DNA of 64,000 nucleotides from Elmis aenea (taxonomy: Eukaryota > Arthropoda > Insecta > Coleoptera > Elmidae). Below are positions 1 to 11,783 of the stretch, in pieces. The notes under the pieces were generated by a model. It was not told the origin of the DNA. It worked only from the letters and a program-made list of their open reading frames with translations, and ran no database searches. The position numbers were made by a program, and so were the translations under genes. The DNA is taken from the NCBI GenBank assembly GCA_947652605.1, contig OX393583.1:11449222-11513221 (forward strand), read 5' to 3'. Every line of letters starts with the position of its first letter. Position 1 is the stretch's first letter.

Positions 1-1479
1 TGATAATAATAATACACATATATACGAATATGTATTGTAACGTACCGTACTGGGCTCAGTATTATTAAAAGTCCTTATGCTTTTTTACTTATTTCCTTTT
101 ATACTTAGGGTTACCAACCTTGGGTTGTAAGAAAAGAGTACAGTACAGATTAAGGAACAAAAATGAAATTTTCTGAGAAATCCATAATAAAAAACTTTTC
201 CATTTGTTGCATACTTTTTGAATGACGCTGTATATAATTTCTATTAAATATGATGCAAAATGGTAAATTATTTAATGATATTTTAACCGTAAATGGCAAT
301 AAATGTTGTTCCGCAATGAAGTATATTTTTATCAAAGTTGCAAGTACTTTTTTCTGACCAAAATCTCAACAATAACAAACAAATTAGCAAAATGGCAAAA
401 TTCTACAGTAGGGTCAATAAGTAATCAGAGTTGGGTAAATTGACGATGTAGCTTTGTATACACGGAAAACAATGAAAAAAAAATTTTTTTTGTGTCTTTT
501 TGTTTTGACACGATCTGCGTGAAAGACAAGTTGTAATTTATTTTACACAGTAATATTAATGTATTTTATGATGGTGAACAGTTTATTTTAATTTTATATT
601 CACCAATCATTAAAGAAATGATAAATAAAATGTAAGTTTTTTTAAATAAAAATATGAGAATTTTTAACAATTTGGTTATACCGCGGTTATCATATAACAC
701 GGGTAGGATACAACTTCTGCAAACCGGTGTTGTAACTATAATCGGCTTTCATTTAAATAATATTTTTAATATTTCGCATAAAAATTTAATGATTTTTATT
801 ATTTGCTCTGTAAAACTCAAAGAACGGTATAGAATGGGTTCCATTAAATTTTATTTATTTACCGTATTGTAATTTATTAATTTATTCTCACAATCTCACA
901 AAATAATTAAACAAATCACAACGGAAGAACTTAAGCGTAAGCCTACCAGCATTGGAATAGTTTTGGTCAAGTGGTGGGGTGTTGGTGTTGCTACAGTGGC
1001 GGTAATTTCGTACAATTCAAATAAAACGAGCAATTATGAAAGATAACACTGGGTAGTGGGTACGAGCAATTATTTTTGTAACGTTTACCGCTGCTTGCAA
1101 TTTATTGTGTGGAAATTGTGTTTTATGTCAAATGTATTATGTTGGTTAAAGAAAGTGTTAGATAATCTGATTTAAAAAAAAATAATTCAAAGTTCCAAAA
1201 AGAGTACATTCGGCTTTGATAAGTGAAAAGTAAGAGTACGCTGTTTTACAACTCCAAAAAGAGTACATGTACTCTTTAAAGAGTACGGTAGTTCTGGTGA
1301 ATTAGCGAAGTTGCTTTAACGATGTTATGGCTCATGATCGTAATATTTTAGTGTAGGACCCTGCTACGTTGTGTTTCCATAGAGAACTCCAGTATTTAGA
1401 ACAGCTATAGGTTTATTAGACAGTAAATAAAACAAACAAGATGTTGTAGATTTTGTTTATTATTTAACGTTTCATTACG
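1..1479. other. AT-rich stretch without recognisable gene
   Basis: I see no coding remnant in this stretch. The only structure noted is a short perfect palindrome at 1258-1277 (AAAGAGTACATGTACTCTTT), with further GAGTAC words around it. Short open frames here have no recognisable motif. Confidence 0.5.
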
Positions 1480-1785
1480 TAGATAATTGTCACATAAAGG
1501 GAATTATTATTCGTAGTTATTTAATGGATAATTCTTACATATAAGGGATGATTATTAGGCAAGGTTATTTCGTGGATGGTTGTCACATATTAGGAATTAT
1601 CATTAGAGGTTCGTGGATGGTTGTCACATATAAGGAATTATTGTTGGAGGTTCGTGGTTGATTGTCACATTTAAGGAATTATTGTTGAAGGTTCGTGAAT
1701 GATTGTCACATGTAAGGAATTATTGTTGGAGGTTCGTGGATGATTGTCACTTATAAGGGATGAATTATTATCGGATTTGTAGTGG
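1480..1785. repeat. 41-bp tandem repeat array
   Basis: Five consecutive units of about 41 bp run from 1569 to about 1773, each starting TTCGTGGATG and containing GTCACAT and AAGGAATTATTG. Units start at 1569, 1610, 1651, 1692 and 1733 and differ by a few bases. Looser copies with TTGTCACAT and AAGGGAATTATTATT extend left to about 1480, and the last unit decays after 1760. This is a short minisatellite; no function is visible. Confidence 0.85.
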
Positions 1786-2039
1786 GTAATTTTTCTTATT
1801 TCGTAATGCGTTTTATGAGGAATTGTTCGCAGGAACATTTATGTAATAAAGAATTATTGTGGGAGATGGAATTGGTGGTTTTAGTATATCGTTGTTTGAG
1901 GATTGTTAATTTGAATGAAGTGCAGTTATAGGTAATGAAATATTATTGATTAGAGATAAGGCGGTTGCGAAATGTACTGACTTTTACAGGACACCAAAAT
2001 TAACGCGTATTAATTGATAAAATTTCCAAATATAATCAA

Positions 2040-2540
2040 AAGCAACGCGACTCCGTGGGTCCCCTGCCAGACTAGCGGAAACTAGTGAAGAAGACTCCGA
2101 CCAAAGTCGCGAAACGGATTCCCCTTGAAGCAGTAAAAACCACTAAGGAGCTCACGTAATTCAGGGTGATCGAAATATAGAAATCCACCAGAGGAGTTCC
2201 CGTCCATCCGATCAAGATCGGGGCGAATACGTCAACTACGGTGGCGGAGGGTTATTACGGATTCCCCTTAAAGCGGTTAAGCCACCAAGGAGTTCACGTA
2301 ATCTGTTGCAAGATATTCGCGAGTGGTTCGCCAAAAGTGAACCCCGATTCGTCAAAAGGTCACGTGTTTTTTCCGCTCGCGCGGAGACTGCTATAGGGGG
2401 GTTGACCCCCTCTTCATTCGTTAGAGGTACAAGGATAATGGGTAGGGATGTGGATAGTCAAGGATGGGCAAGGAAAGATGGAAGTACTGCCACAGCATTT
2501 GCCTTAACCATAGAGGAAACCACCTGAAACCTCTACAATG
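2040..2540. repeat. GC-richer repeat body with internal direct repeats
   Basis: This block is clearly richer in GC than its surroundings. It holds two diverged direct copies of about 46 bp at 2114-2160 and 2257-2302, both starting ACGGATTCCCCTT and ending CACGTAAT. It adjoins the tRNA-like head at 2545-2622 and could be the body of the same minus-strand SINE-like element. It may instead be the tail of another retroelement. A short open frame at 2306-2527 has no recognisable motif. Confidence 0.45.
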
Positions 2541-2544
2541 AAAG

Positions 2545-2622
2545 TCGGCCCTGGGAATCGAACCTAGGACCTCCCGATTACAAGTTAGGTTGTTTTACCA
2601 ACCAGCTACCAAGCTCGGTTCC
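2545..2622 (-). repeat. tRNA-derived SINE head (degenerate)
   Basis: Read on the minus strand, this matches the layout of a tRNA. A B-box word GGTTCGATTCC lies at 2554-2564, an A-box-like TAGCTGGTTGG at 2598-2608 and an anticodon-loop context ACTTGTAATC (TGT, threonine-like) between them. The D loop is one base short and the acceptor stem does not pair, so a functional tRNA is unlikely. The best reading is the pol III promoter head of a tRNA-derived SINE whose body would run to lower coordinates. Confidence 0.6.
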
Positions 2623-3926
2623 CGATTCGTATCCAGCGTCGTGTTTTATACGTTTTTCTGGATATCTGGAGGATAAAAACCATCTACTTTTCGGGATGGA
2701 CAAATCGTGTAAAGGATATATGCTAATGGGGGTAAAAATCACAAAATATTCGTTTGTTAATTGGTTAATCAACATTTGTGTATGGTGGGGTGGCATCTTA
2801 AGAAGTAACTTTGTTGCTCATTCGCTTATTGAAAACCACTCCAAATACACAGTTTTAAACGAATTTAACTTGGATTCTCCCCACCATTATTTCTGTAAAA
2901 ATCAAACATTTTCAAACTACAAATCCTAACACATATTTTCCCTAATATTACATATCAAACTTATTTACTCAAACATTAATTATTCATAATCTTCTAATAA
3001 TTGTAATATATCTTTTCAATATAAAACCTGCATTATTTACTGTCATTAATGAATCTACAAACTGCATAAAATTGCGTAACATAATAATGAACGAAACCAC
3101 AACTATGAAAGGAACTTTCTGACCTGGCTTTATTACGACTTCCAGATGTGTACGGCTAACACTTTACATTAGTATTTTTACCAATGCAACAAAGACCAAG
3201 TATAATATTACATAAGACACTTGTTTGGGTGCTATTTAGCTGTTAACAATAAATCTGTCATTCTTATTTAATTTTACACTTAAAACTAGAATTAGAATCG
3301 TATTTCTATTATGAGCAATATTTTTAACTAGACCCCTGCTGGTATTTATGAGCTCTGGCTCTTCAAGTGGCCTAGCGTTACCCTAATTGTTGCATTTATG
3401 GTGTTCTGAGAATCAAAAAGGATGAAATAAAATGCCCTATAAGTTTTACGTGTTAACTAAAGATTTATTCTTTAAATAATTAACTATTATGCTATATGCG
3501 ACGATCTCAGTATATACACAACACAAAATTATATTTACTTAAAAGAGTTTTTAAAAAGTAAGCGTCATTAAGATATTCACTAACTCCATAGTAAGTTTTA
3601 GAGATTACGACATTTCTTAATCTTTTCTTCAAGTCGGGGGTGGCTGGGTGTATAAATTTTTTATACTCTCAGGTGATGTATTAAATTTGTTATATGTATA
3701 TTGCAATAATTATAGAGGCAACATTTTTTTGAAGATAAGTATATTTGAAGCAATCGGGCTTTAGATTTTTTTTTATGTCGGGTATTGGCTGCATGTTTTC
3801 TTATATTCACTTAGAACAGATCAAAATTATTTCTTACGAAAAAAAAAGCTTCGAGAATGAATAGGCCATAAAAAGTTAATATTTGTTTGTCACGAAAAGT
3901 GTCTTTACAGTGATCTCGGTAGTTTA
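2623..3926. other. Non-coding stretch, nothing recognised
   Basis: AT-rich sequence with scattered short open frames. No protein motif, tandem repeat or paired inverted repeat was recognised. The short frame at 2696-2929 looks like chance. Confidence 0.4.
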
Positions 3927-4335
3927 GATCAAAAATAATTCTTATACATCGCTTTTGTATACCAGAGCGTGTGTGTACTTCTGGACCTCGAGCTTGTCTA
4001 AAAGCTGTTAAATTTCTTTCAGTCAACCTTCTTCTTACAGTTCTTTCACTAATGCTGACCCTTCCACCTTCATACAGTTGGTTACGTGCATGCGTTGCAG
4101 TAGCGAAGCGATTTCTTAACACCATACTTGTCATAAATCTATCGTCTTGCGCAGATTTGCACCTCTGGCGACCTTGATCTGGTCTTCGGGTATACAAGGC
4201 GATCTCCCGATAGCGTCTAGTGGCATCTTGTACTGTTGTACGGGGCACCTCCAGCATACGAGCCACGTAACGTTGACTCCGGCCATCGTCTACCAACGCG
4301 ACAGCCCTAGCTACAGTAGCCGCATCCATAGGCAT
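3927..4335 (-). pseudogene. Tc1-like transposase, N-terminal fragment
   Basis: The first ~130 residues of this minus-strand frame look like the paired helix-turn-helix region of a Tc1-family transposase. Visible motifs are a first helix-turn-helix (GRSQRYVARMLEVPRTTVQ), the GRP-like linker RRPDQGRQR and a second domain ending SERTVRRRL. The frame then runs into unrelated sequence down to 3811. The whole DDE catalytic domain, normally about 200 further residues, is missing. The ATG at 4333-4335 is a plausible native start because family proteins begin shortly before the first helix-turn-helix. No Tc1 inverted repeats were found on either side. This is a truncated, inactive copy. Confidence 0.8.
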
Positions 4336-4499
4336 TATTTGTTGTCCTTATGGTAATTAGACTTAATAAGAATGAACAACAAACCCAAATGTAACACCAA
4401 ACTTGAACTAAACAATAGCAATTACGAACAAATGAACTCAAAAGATTACGACTCCTCCCTCCTCCAACGCTAAATACGAAAAAAACTGATTTTAACAAA

Positions 4500-5459
4500 A
4501 TCCAGGTATACGATTAAGTGCCCTTTTGTAATTCGTTTGTGTTTTTAATTAATTATAATTAATATTAAAAGCGAGAAAAAATTAAACTGGCAAATATCTC
4601 GAGTTTTAGAAGTGGGCGGTTAATTGTGTAATTTATCGCCTAAACTAAAGGAACTTTTTTTAAATAGACGAAAGCATGTGATTGAATGCATATTTTAAGC
4701 ATTCCTGTTTATGCAATACATAAAAATATGATATACAAATATATACAACCTTTTTATAGATAACAAAGTTTTTGATTTTTGTCCATTTTAGAATAGTTAT
4801 TAAAACACAGCTAACTTTTTGTACGAAATATGGGTCGTATCTAGAAATTACTTTCTGTTCTCAGTTTGCTAAAAGTCCTTGTAAACTACGACAGACACAA
4901 TTTACTGAAAAATTATACCAAAGATTACCGAGACGACTCGAAAAAAAGCTAAATTAAGAGCTCACTTTCCAAATCTCAATTCCAGATTCACCGGAAATAC
5001 ACGGTCTGTGGTTTTTACTTATCAAACAGTGGTTTTTAGGCTGTTGTTGTCTGGCTTTCTGTTTGTAAATGGATCATAATACGACCCAAAGTACTTGTAA
5101 TTGAATAAATATTTTAATGAAAGAGGAATATAATGTTGCTTAGTTTTCATTTGACATTAGCATTTTTAAAACTTGACACATATTTCAATAATAAAACGCT
5201 TTCATGTACCTAATCATGATGAAATTTTACTAAGAAAATTAAATATTGAGACCGCGTGGGTCAGGCAAACGAAATTATATGTTTTTTTTTTGTTTACTGA
5301 AAAATTTGTTGTACTTACCTTTCTGCAAATTTTTCTGGTCCAATGATATCTTGGTCGATTAGGTTTAACTGATGATTAAGTGGTAGTTTAAAGTAACCTA
5401 AATGTTAATTTAAGTGTACGAAAAACCTTTTTCGAATACTTGTAAAATTCAATTTATGC
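4500..5459. other. Non-coding stretch, nothing recognised
   Basis: AT-rich sequence. A 61-codon open frame at 4772-4957 is basic but matches no family I know. No repeat boundary was found. Confidence 0.35.
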
Positions 5460-5745
5460 AGGTAACGGCAAATAAATATTTGTCCAAAAATTATGTGAGG
5501 TTATTAAAATTAATCAAAATGATGCAGTTGTATTCAAAGTTGCCTTCTCTTTCCAAAAATATAAAATAGACAGGTTGTTCCTTTTGAAATAACAAAGTTA
5601 GGGTAATTTTCGACGAAACCGGAATTGAAATAATAGTGTACATGTGTTCATATAACCCAGTATTTACACGTATCATCTGTATAAAAGTTTATTTATGAAA
5701 AATTAAAACTAAAGTAAAAAAGGGGGTGTACTAGAACTCAGTTAC
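5460..5745. repeat. Partial copy of the 46.5-kb palindromic repeat
   Basis: This segment resembles 46575-46840 over roughly 250 bp. Shared words include TCCAAAAATTAT, GTGAGGTTAT, GCAGTTGTATTCAAA, CCGGAA and AGAACTCAGTTAC, in the same order and orientation. Only one arm region is present here, so this is a fragment. No coding potential is apparent. Confidence 0.65.
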
Positions 5746-5762
5746 AAGCGGTATATGCCTAT

Positions 5763-5856
5763 ACAGTAGGTGCAAATAGCCAATTATTCGTATCTACCTA
5801 CAGTAGGTGCAAATAGCCAATTATTCGTACCTACTGTAGGTGCAAATAGCCACAAC
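5763..5856. repeat. Short tandem repeat, three units of 33-37 bp
   Basis: Three units contain GTAGGTGCAAATAGCC. The first two (from 5763 and 5800) are 37 bp apart and the third follows after 33 bp. The intervening CAATTATTCGTA is kept in the first two units. Confidence 0.85.
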
Positions 5857-5999
5857 CTAAAATTTACTGGGTGTTCTACTTAAAAAAACAAAGTGACGTA
5901 TCGGTGCGCAAAAACAATACACTGTGTTATAGCGTACAGTTGAAAATAATATAAAGTTATGAGTAAATGACCACAAACCCCTTTTATTAAAAACTTAAT

Positions 6000-6060
6000 T
6001 TTGTAAAGTTGCCACAAAACGAGATATTGATCCGTTACGTTAGTTTTTGTACACACTGTA
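6000..6060. repeat. Right end of a mariner-type element
   Basis: The sequence ends GTACACACTGTA at 6060. Comparable termini (ACACACTGTA) occur at 15025 and 61230. Only this end is visible. Confidence 0.4.
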
Positions 6061-6322
6061 TAAAAAAAAAATTACGTTGATTTCTTTAATCGGTTTTGAA
6101 GGTTGCAGACTATTTTTTGACCAATAACATTATACTTACTTATGTATTTGTGTTGAAAGGCTGCCTGCCTCAAAGACTTAAAATACATGTGTTGTAAGGG
6201 TAACTTTGTTATTATAAGAGTTACACAGTCGGTTAAATGAACAAAGTTAGGCAGAATTTCAAGACTAATTTAATACTATTTTGACATTTGACCTACATAT
6301 TCAACTTTTTTAAATATGAAAA

Positions 6323-7651
6323 GCACCTGGATTTGACTTGATCACAGGTGAGATATTAAAGCAATTGCCCAGAAAAGGCATAGTCATGCTTACTTATTTG
6401 TTTAACGCAACGTTTAGATTAAAACACGTTCCTAGTAGTTGAAAAGTAGCGGAAGTAATCATGCTGCCCAAAACGGGCAAACCACCGAATGATGTCAAAT
6501 CATATAGGCCTATATCTCTACTACCGATTATTTCAAAATTATTCGAAAAACTTCTCTTAAAAAGATTAAGACCGTTAATAGAAAATAGTAAGCTAATTCC
6601 AGACTACCAATTTGGCTTTAGACAGAAACACTCGACTATCGACCAAGTACACCGCATAACTGATGTAATTGAACAAGCCCTCGAAGGAAAGCAAGTCTGC
6701 TCTGCAGTTTTTTTAGACGTTGCAGCAGCTTTCGATAAAGTATGGCACAAAGGATTGATACATAAAATTAACAAAACGCTTCCTAAGCAATACGTAGATA
6801 TCTTAACATCATACATCTCTGACAGACTCTACAGAATAAAACAAGAAGACGAATACTCCGACTTGAAGGAGATAAAAGCAGGCGTACCACAGGGTAGCGT
6901 CCTTGGTCCTGTCCTTTATTTGTTATACACTAGTGATATACCAGTACTAGAAGAAGTTACTGTAGCTACATTTGCAGACGACACTGTATTACTTGCAGTA
7001 GGCAAAGATCAGCAAACATCCACTAGAGAGTTGCAAACAGCCAGTAACGTAATGCTCAATTGGACCAAACAATGGAAAATTAAGCTTAACGAGTCAAAGT
7101 CCATCCACGTCAATTTTACAAATAAAAGGATAACGGATCCACCGCTACTTAATATAAATGGGACTATAGTGCCATATGAAAATCAAGCGAAATATCTTGG
7201 CATGACCCTTGACGCAAAATTGCGATGGAAAGAACATGTTAAAAAGAAAAAAAATGAACTTAATCTAAAATACAGACAGTACTTTTGGCTTCTTGGAAGA
7301 TATTCCAAATTATCAATTTATAATAAGATCCTAATATACAAACAGGTCCTGAAACCGGTGTGGCTTTATGGTATTCAACTTTGGGGTTGCACCAAAGACA
7401 GCAATATTACATCTATCCAGACTTTCCAAAACAAAGTGCTACGTAATATGGTAAACGCTCCATGGTACGTCCGCAACAGTGATCTTCATCGAGACCTTGG
7501 TATACCAATGGTTAAGGAAGAAATCAAAAGGTTTGCTGGTAAACATGAAGCCAGACTCCACCATCATGAGAATGCAGAAGCTCTTCAACTGCTGGACAAC
7601 CAACACCTTGTCCGAAGATTGAAGAGGACCAAGCCGTTTGAACTCGTGTAG
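6323..7651 (+). pseudogene. Jockey reverse transcriptase (partial, one nonsense codon)
   Basis: The frame is open from the 5' truncation point, beginning APGFDLITGEIL. A single TGA at 6440-6442 sits where Jockey proteins usually have tryptophan before K-x-A. From the ATG at 6461 the 396 codons are uninterrupted. RT motifs are all visible: SYRPISLLP, YQFGFRQKHSTIDQVHR, FLDVAAAFDKVWH, GVPQGSVLGPVLY and the catalytic FADD around 6973. The C-terminal region (NMVNAPWYVRNSDLHRDLGI) is typical of arthropod Jockey elements. In an active element it would copy the LINE RNA at nicked chromosomal DNA. The long clean frame suggests a fairly recent insertion, dead because of 5' truncation. Confidence 0.92.
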
Positions 7652-7857
7652 TGTGTTTTCTGTGTAAAAGCTGAGCATAGTGCGCGAGTGAGAGTGCATA
7701 GAATATAGTCAGAACAATCTAGAAGACATCAATGGATGGACACTAGTTGTTAAGTATTTAGTTTTAAGATTTACTAGAAAAAAATTGATGGTTGGTCTAT
7801 TAGACCAGTATTAATAACCCAAACACCTAAGGTGTTTATATAAAAAAAAAAAAAAAA
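6323..7857 (+). mobile_element. Jockey-clade non-LTR retrotransposon, 5' truncated
   Basis: The insertion starts abruptly inside the reverse-transcriptase ORF and ends with a poly(A) run at about 7842-7857. It is flanked on both sides by the same 11 bases, AAATATGAAAA (6312-6322 and 7858-7868). That is a target-site duplication of the size expected for target-primed insertion. The host sequence is the left arm of FB-A. At about 1.5 kb, only the 3' part of a typical 4-5 kb Jockey element is present; ORF1 and the endonuclease are missing. Confidence 0.9.
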
Positions 7858-8789
7858 AAATATGAAAAAAAAACAGGATTCCTTCAATAGTAAATAATTC
7901 CATAACCATAACATGTGTTGAAGGTGTAGCCCTCTTTCTATGAGCACTACAAATTTGAGATCTGCATTGTGTAGATAATAATGTTTTCCTAAGCTTATTA
8001 CGTTTTGGTTGATGAAATTTTCTTAAAACCGCTAATCTTTAAAAGACAGCTGAATACAATTGACGAATTAAGATTAGCTATTTTAAGGACAGATCATGAA
8101 ACAAAAAGAAATATGCCAGGGAAAATATTGCTATCTACAAAGTGAAAATCTCAAGTTTGTTTACCTCATGAAGAGTCAGCTACATTTTTAACGCAAGTTA
8201 AAATTTAGATTTAATAGTAATATTAAGTAAACAATCATAAAATATTATGAAATGAAAAAATATCTTAAATTATTCAAGTTTTTTTGTGGTGAATTAGGTA
8301 AGTAGGTACAGCTAGCTTAGTTATGTAATTTTTTGTTTTGTTTTCCATGGCCAGTTAGATTAAACTTAATTAATACCATAATATTGCCATAACTTCTTTA
8401 TTGTTTAATAAATAATTCCAACAACCCCTGTATTAATCAAACGAGAAAAAAATCTCTTTTTAATGGACCCATAGCCAACTATGGTTGCCATTTAAAAAAA
8501 GGTCAAGTATGCAATGAGTTTTTAGTTATTTTCTTATTTTACGCAATATTTACAGGAAATATTTACGTTTTGATTTTAACAAAGCTGGTTATGGAATTAT
8601 TTACCATTAAAAAAGTCGTCGGTTTTTAGTTTTTTCAATATATTTAAAAAAGTTAAAGGGGTAGGTCAAATGTCAAAATGGTATTACACTTGTCTTGAAA
8701 TTCTGCCCAACTTTGCTTGATAAACCAACAATGTAACTCTTAAAATAACAAAGTTACCTACACAACACATTTAGATAATTGTCACCCTG

Positions 8790-10005
8790 TACAGGGTGGA
8801 CCAAATTCGAATGTTTTATGGGGTATCTCGGTTACCGTAATAGATAGCAAAAATCTGATTTCGGTCTCTTGGCCTATTTTTTTGAGAAAATAACGCTCAC
8901 GCACTCAGATTTTTTCTATCTGATTCCATTTTGGCACTACAGACGAAAAATGAAATTTCATCATTTTTGAAAATTTGCTGTAACTTCTTTATTTATTAAA
9001 TTAGAACAAAATGTTATAAAGGTTTTTTATACAGATTTTTATGCTTAATTTAAAAACAAAAGTAATTTTTTCATAGCTACTTTGACTTTCGAGATATGGA
9101 GTAAACTTACATTTTTTTAAATGGAAACCCTGGTTGGCCATGACTTCATGTGAAAGAGTATTTTTTTAGCTTTTCAAAAATATATAGTTTTATATATTTT
9201 TGCAAAAAATAACCAAGATATGGCCAATTTTGTAAAAATTCGATCATCAAAGTTTGCCATGATTTCGTAAATAAGTGATGTTTGCAATTATTAAACAACT
9301 AAACGTCATTGCCAAGTAAATTATGAAACAACCGCTACGTTTTTATCACTTGCAAAGTGATATTCTAATATATTACACTTTTCAAAGAGTTCAAATTTAG
9401 CCATGTTCACAATACCACTATAAAACAGTTATAAAATACAAAAGAATACACGGATTTGCTTTAAAGTTGACAAATGTACTTCTAAATGACGTTTGGTTGT
9501 TTAATAATTGCAAACATCACTTGTTTATGAAATCATGGCAAACTTTGATGATCGAATTTTTACAAAATTGGCTATATCTTGGCTATTTTTTGCAAAAAAT
9601 ATATAAAACTATATATTTTTGAAAAACTAAAAAATACTCTTTCACATAAAGTCATGGCCAACTAGGGTTTCCATTTAAAGAAATGTAAGTTTACTCCATA
9701 TCTCGAAAATCAAGGAGGCTAAGAAAAAATTACTTTCGTTTTTAAATTAAGCTTAAAAATCTGTATAAAAAACCTTGATAACATTTTGTTCTAATTTAAT
9801 AAATAAAGAAGTTACAGCAAATGTTCAAAAATGATGAAATTTCATTTTTCGTCTGTAGTGCCAAAATGGAATCAGATAGAAAAAATCTGAGTGCGTGGGC
9901 GTTATTTTCTCAAAAAAATAGCCCAAGAGACCGAAATCAGATTTTTGCTATCTATTACGGTAACCGAGATACCCCGTAAAACATTTGAATTTGGTCCACC
10001 CTGTA
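8790..10005. mobile_element. Fold-back element FB-B, copy 1 (complete)
   Basis: A complete palindromic element runs from TACAGGGTGGACC at 8790 to the complement GGTCCACCCTGTA ending at 10005. The two arms of about 560 bp are inverted copies along their length. Both contain ACTACAGACGAAAAATG, TCGAGATATGGAG or its diverged form, and GATGATCGAATTTTTAC or the complement. The central ~100 bp is unpaired. The flanks are TA, as expected for Tc1/mariner-type insertion. No transposase frame is present. Its left TA is shared with the right end of FB-A. Related copies lie at 29301-30531 and 52613-54797. Confidence 0.9.
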
Positions 10006-10548
10006 TAGGAGACTTCAATAATTTAAAAAAACAAATCTTTTGATTAAGTGAAGCAGTAACATTAATTGTGTTGAATTTTTCATGTTTTAGCTCCAAAGTT
10101 TTTAATAATGAACGCAATTTCACGCAAAACATAGATTATTGCTCAAGTTATTTGATAAAATAGACAAAAATCTTTAATTCAGTGATGTTTTGCTACTAAT
10201 ACCGATAAAATTTGTGTGCGTTATTTAATCATTTACAATTTATACAGAGTTTTGTAATAACAATGCCAAAAATTTATCCAACTGGCAAAAAGTGACAATT
10301 AACTACAACTAGCAAAATTTAAACAATCTTCTCTTAGTAAACTTTTTTGTTTTTAGAGGATGATTGGATGAAATGTTTCATTTGCTCAGGTGCTCAGGTT
10401 TCATAACTCAAAGGTGACAGTTTTTAATGATTGTATTTAGAAGAATTGCCAAAACAAATCTTTACCAATCCTTGTTACCGCGTTTTTTACAGAATACAAA
10501 TTACACACATTCTTACTGGTATCCTTGTTAAAATTTATGACTTAAAAG
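10006..10548. other. Non-coding stretch, nothing recognised
   Basis: AT-rich sequence between FB-B copy 1 and the next hAT element. No coding remnant or repeat boundary was recognised, apart from the 8-base target duplication at 10541-10548. Confidence 0.4.
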
Positions 10549-11775
10549 CAGAGTGGATAAAAATCATGATTTAAAAAAAAAAACAAAAAAATCGATTTAT
10601 TTGATTTAAATCAGTTTTTTTTAAATTTAAATCAAATGTACCATATGATCGGATTTAGTGACATATTCACATGCTATTTCTGTTTTGTGCTAATATATTT
10701 AATAACCAATAAGTATATTTAATTCAGTGGTGAATTTTTGTTAAAATGAAAAATTAAATATAATGATTAGAAATTTTGAAAAAATCAGTGCTAAATAGTG
10801 ATGTTTAATTAATTATATACAGGGTGAATCATTAGTGCAAGATCAATCGATTGTGGCTAAACGGCTCGAGATATAAAGTCGATTCAAACGCTATTTTATA
10901 GGAGTAGTTTTTTCTTCCGAACACGATAAAAATATTTTCAAATATACAGGGTGAGTCACCTCTCTGGAACTAGTAGCAACTTTTATATTTCAAATACAAC
11001 ACCCCATTTTTTCTTTAATATTTTTGGGCGCCTTAATTTTAGCTTTGCATCAATATAAAATACTACAGGTTTATATACGGCGTTGTCAAAAAAAAATTCA
11101 AAATTTTTCAAGGTTTTAATCTTTATTTAAAAAATTCTCCTGAATTTATTTCGAAGTACAGAGTTGTAATTTGGTATGGACATGCAGAAAACATTGCTCT
11201 ATTCGCTCGATATGAAAAAATTTGAATCACGCATACAGGGGTGTTCATAAATAGGTTTTCAAAAGCTCGTAACTCGATTTTTTCACATGCAAACCCCTGT
11301 ATTTTTTTTATGTCATCGAATTCGTCTTTAAAAGAGCTTCATATTTTGTTAAGTATGATCTATACCAAAAAATCATACTTTTCGAGATATTCGACATTTT
11401 TCTTCAAATCGTTATTGAAGCAAATAGAGTGCCGTTGAAATCGAAAAAAACTGTGTTCACTTCACTGACGTCAAAAACGTCATTTATTTCTTGAATTATT
11501 GCATTTCCACAATGAATATTACTTTACAAGAGCAAATTGATATGGTTTATTCACCATTTCGTGTACCTATTTAATTACTAATAGTACTAAAATTTTGTTT
11601 TATTATAAATATTTTATTGTACTCATATAATCAGAGATTTAAATTGATGATTTATTTAAAAAAAACGCTTAATTTAAATCGTGATTTAAATCGATGATTT
11701 TTTTAAAAATCACTTGATTTAAATCATGATTTAAATCGTGATTTAAATCAATTGATTAAAATCTGCTCAACCCTG
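10549..11775. mobile_element. hAT-type non-autonomous element with 8-bp duplication
   Basis: The termini are CAGAGTGGATAAAAATCATG on the left and the complement of CAGGGTTGAGCAGATTTTAA on the right, an imperfect inverted repeat. The 8-base CTTAAAAG is duplicated immediately outside (10541-10548 and 11776-11783), the hAT hallmark. Both subterminal regions are packed with GATTTAAATC words on alternating strands. No hAT transposase is visible. Two mariner-type left ends are nested inside, starting at 10818 and 10945. Confidence 0.85.
10818..11565 (+). mobile_element. Nested mariner-type 5' ends with transposase start
   Basis: Two left termini occur in tandem: TACAGGGTGAATCATTAG at 10818 and TACAGGGTGAGTCACCTC at 10945. 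About 570 bp into the second, an ATG at 11512 opens a frame MNITLQEQIDMV. That resembles the N-terminus of a mariner-type transposase group common in insects. The frame stops after about 20 codons and merges back into the surrounding hAT sequence. No right ends were found, so both are truncated. Confidence 0.6.
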
Positions 11776-11783
11776 CTTAAAAG

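Larger units (their letters stand above)
6150..8791. mobile_element. Fold-back element FB-A, split by a Jockey insertion
   Basis: The left arm (about 6170-6311) and the right arm (about 8590-8791) are inverted copies. Matching words are GGTAACTTTGTTATT, GAATTTCAAGAC and TTTGACATTTGACCTA on the left and their complements on the right. The arms continue inward: TAAATAATTCCATAACCA at 7888-7905 pairs with its complement near 8586-8603. The right end is CACCCTGTA at 8791; the matching left terminus is eroded. The Jockey LINE at 6323-7857 interrupts the left arm. No transposase is left inside, so the element is non-autonomous. Confidence 0.75.

Noticed and set aside
2545..2622. A functional tRNA gene (threonine-like anticodon)
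   Set aside because: The acceptor stem does not pair and the D loop is short, so a SINE head is the better reading.
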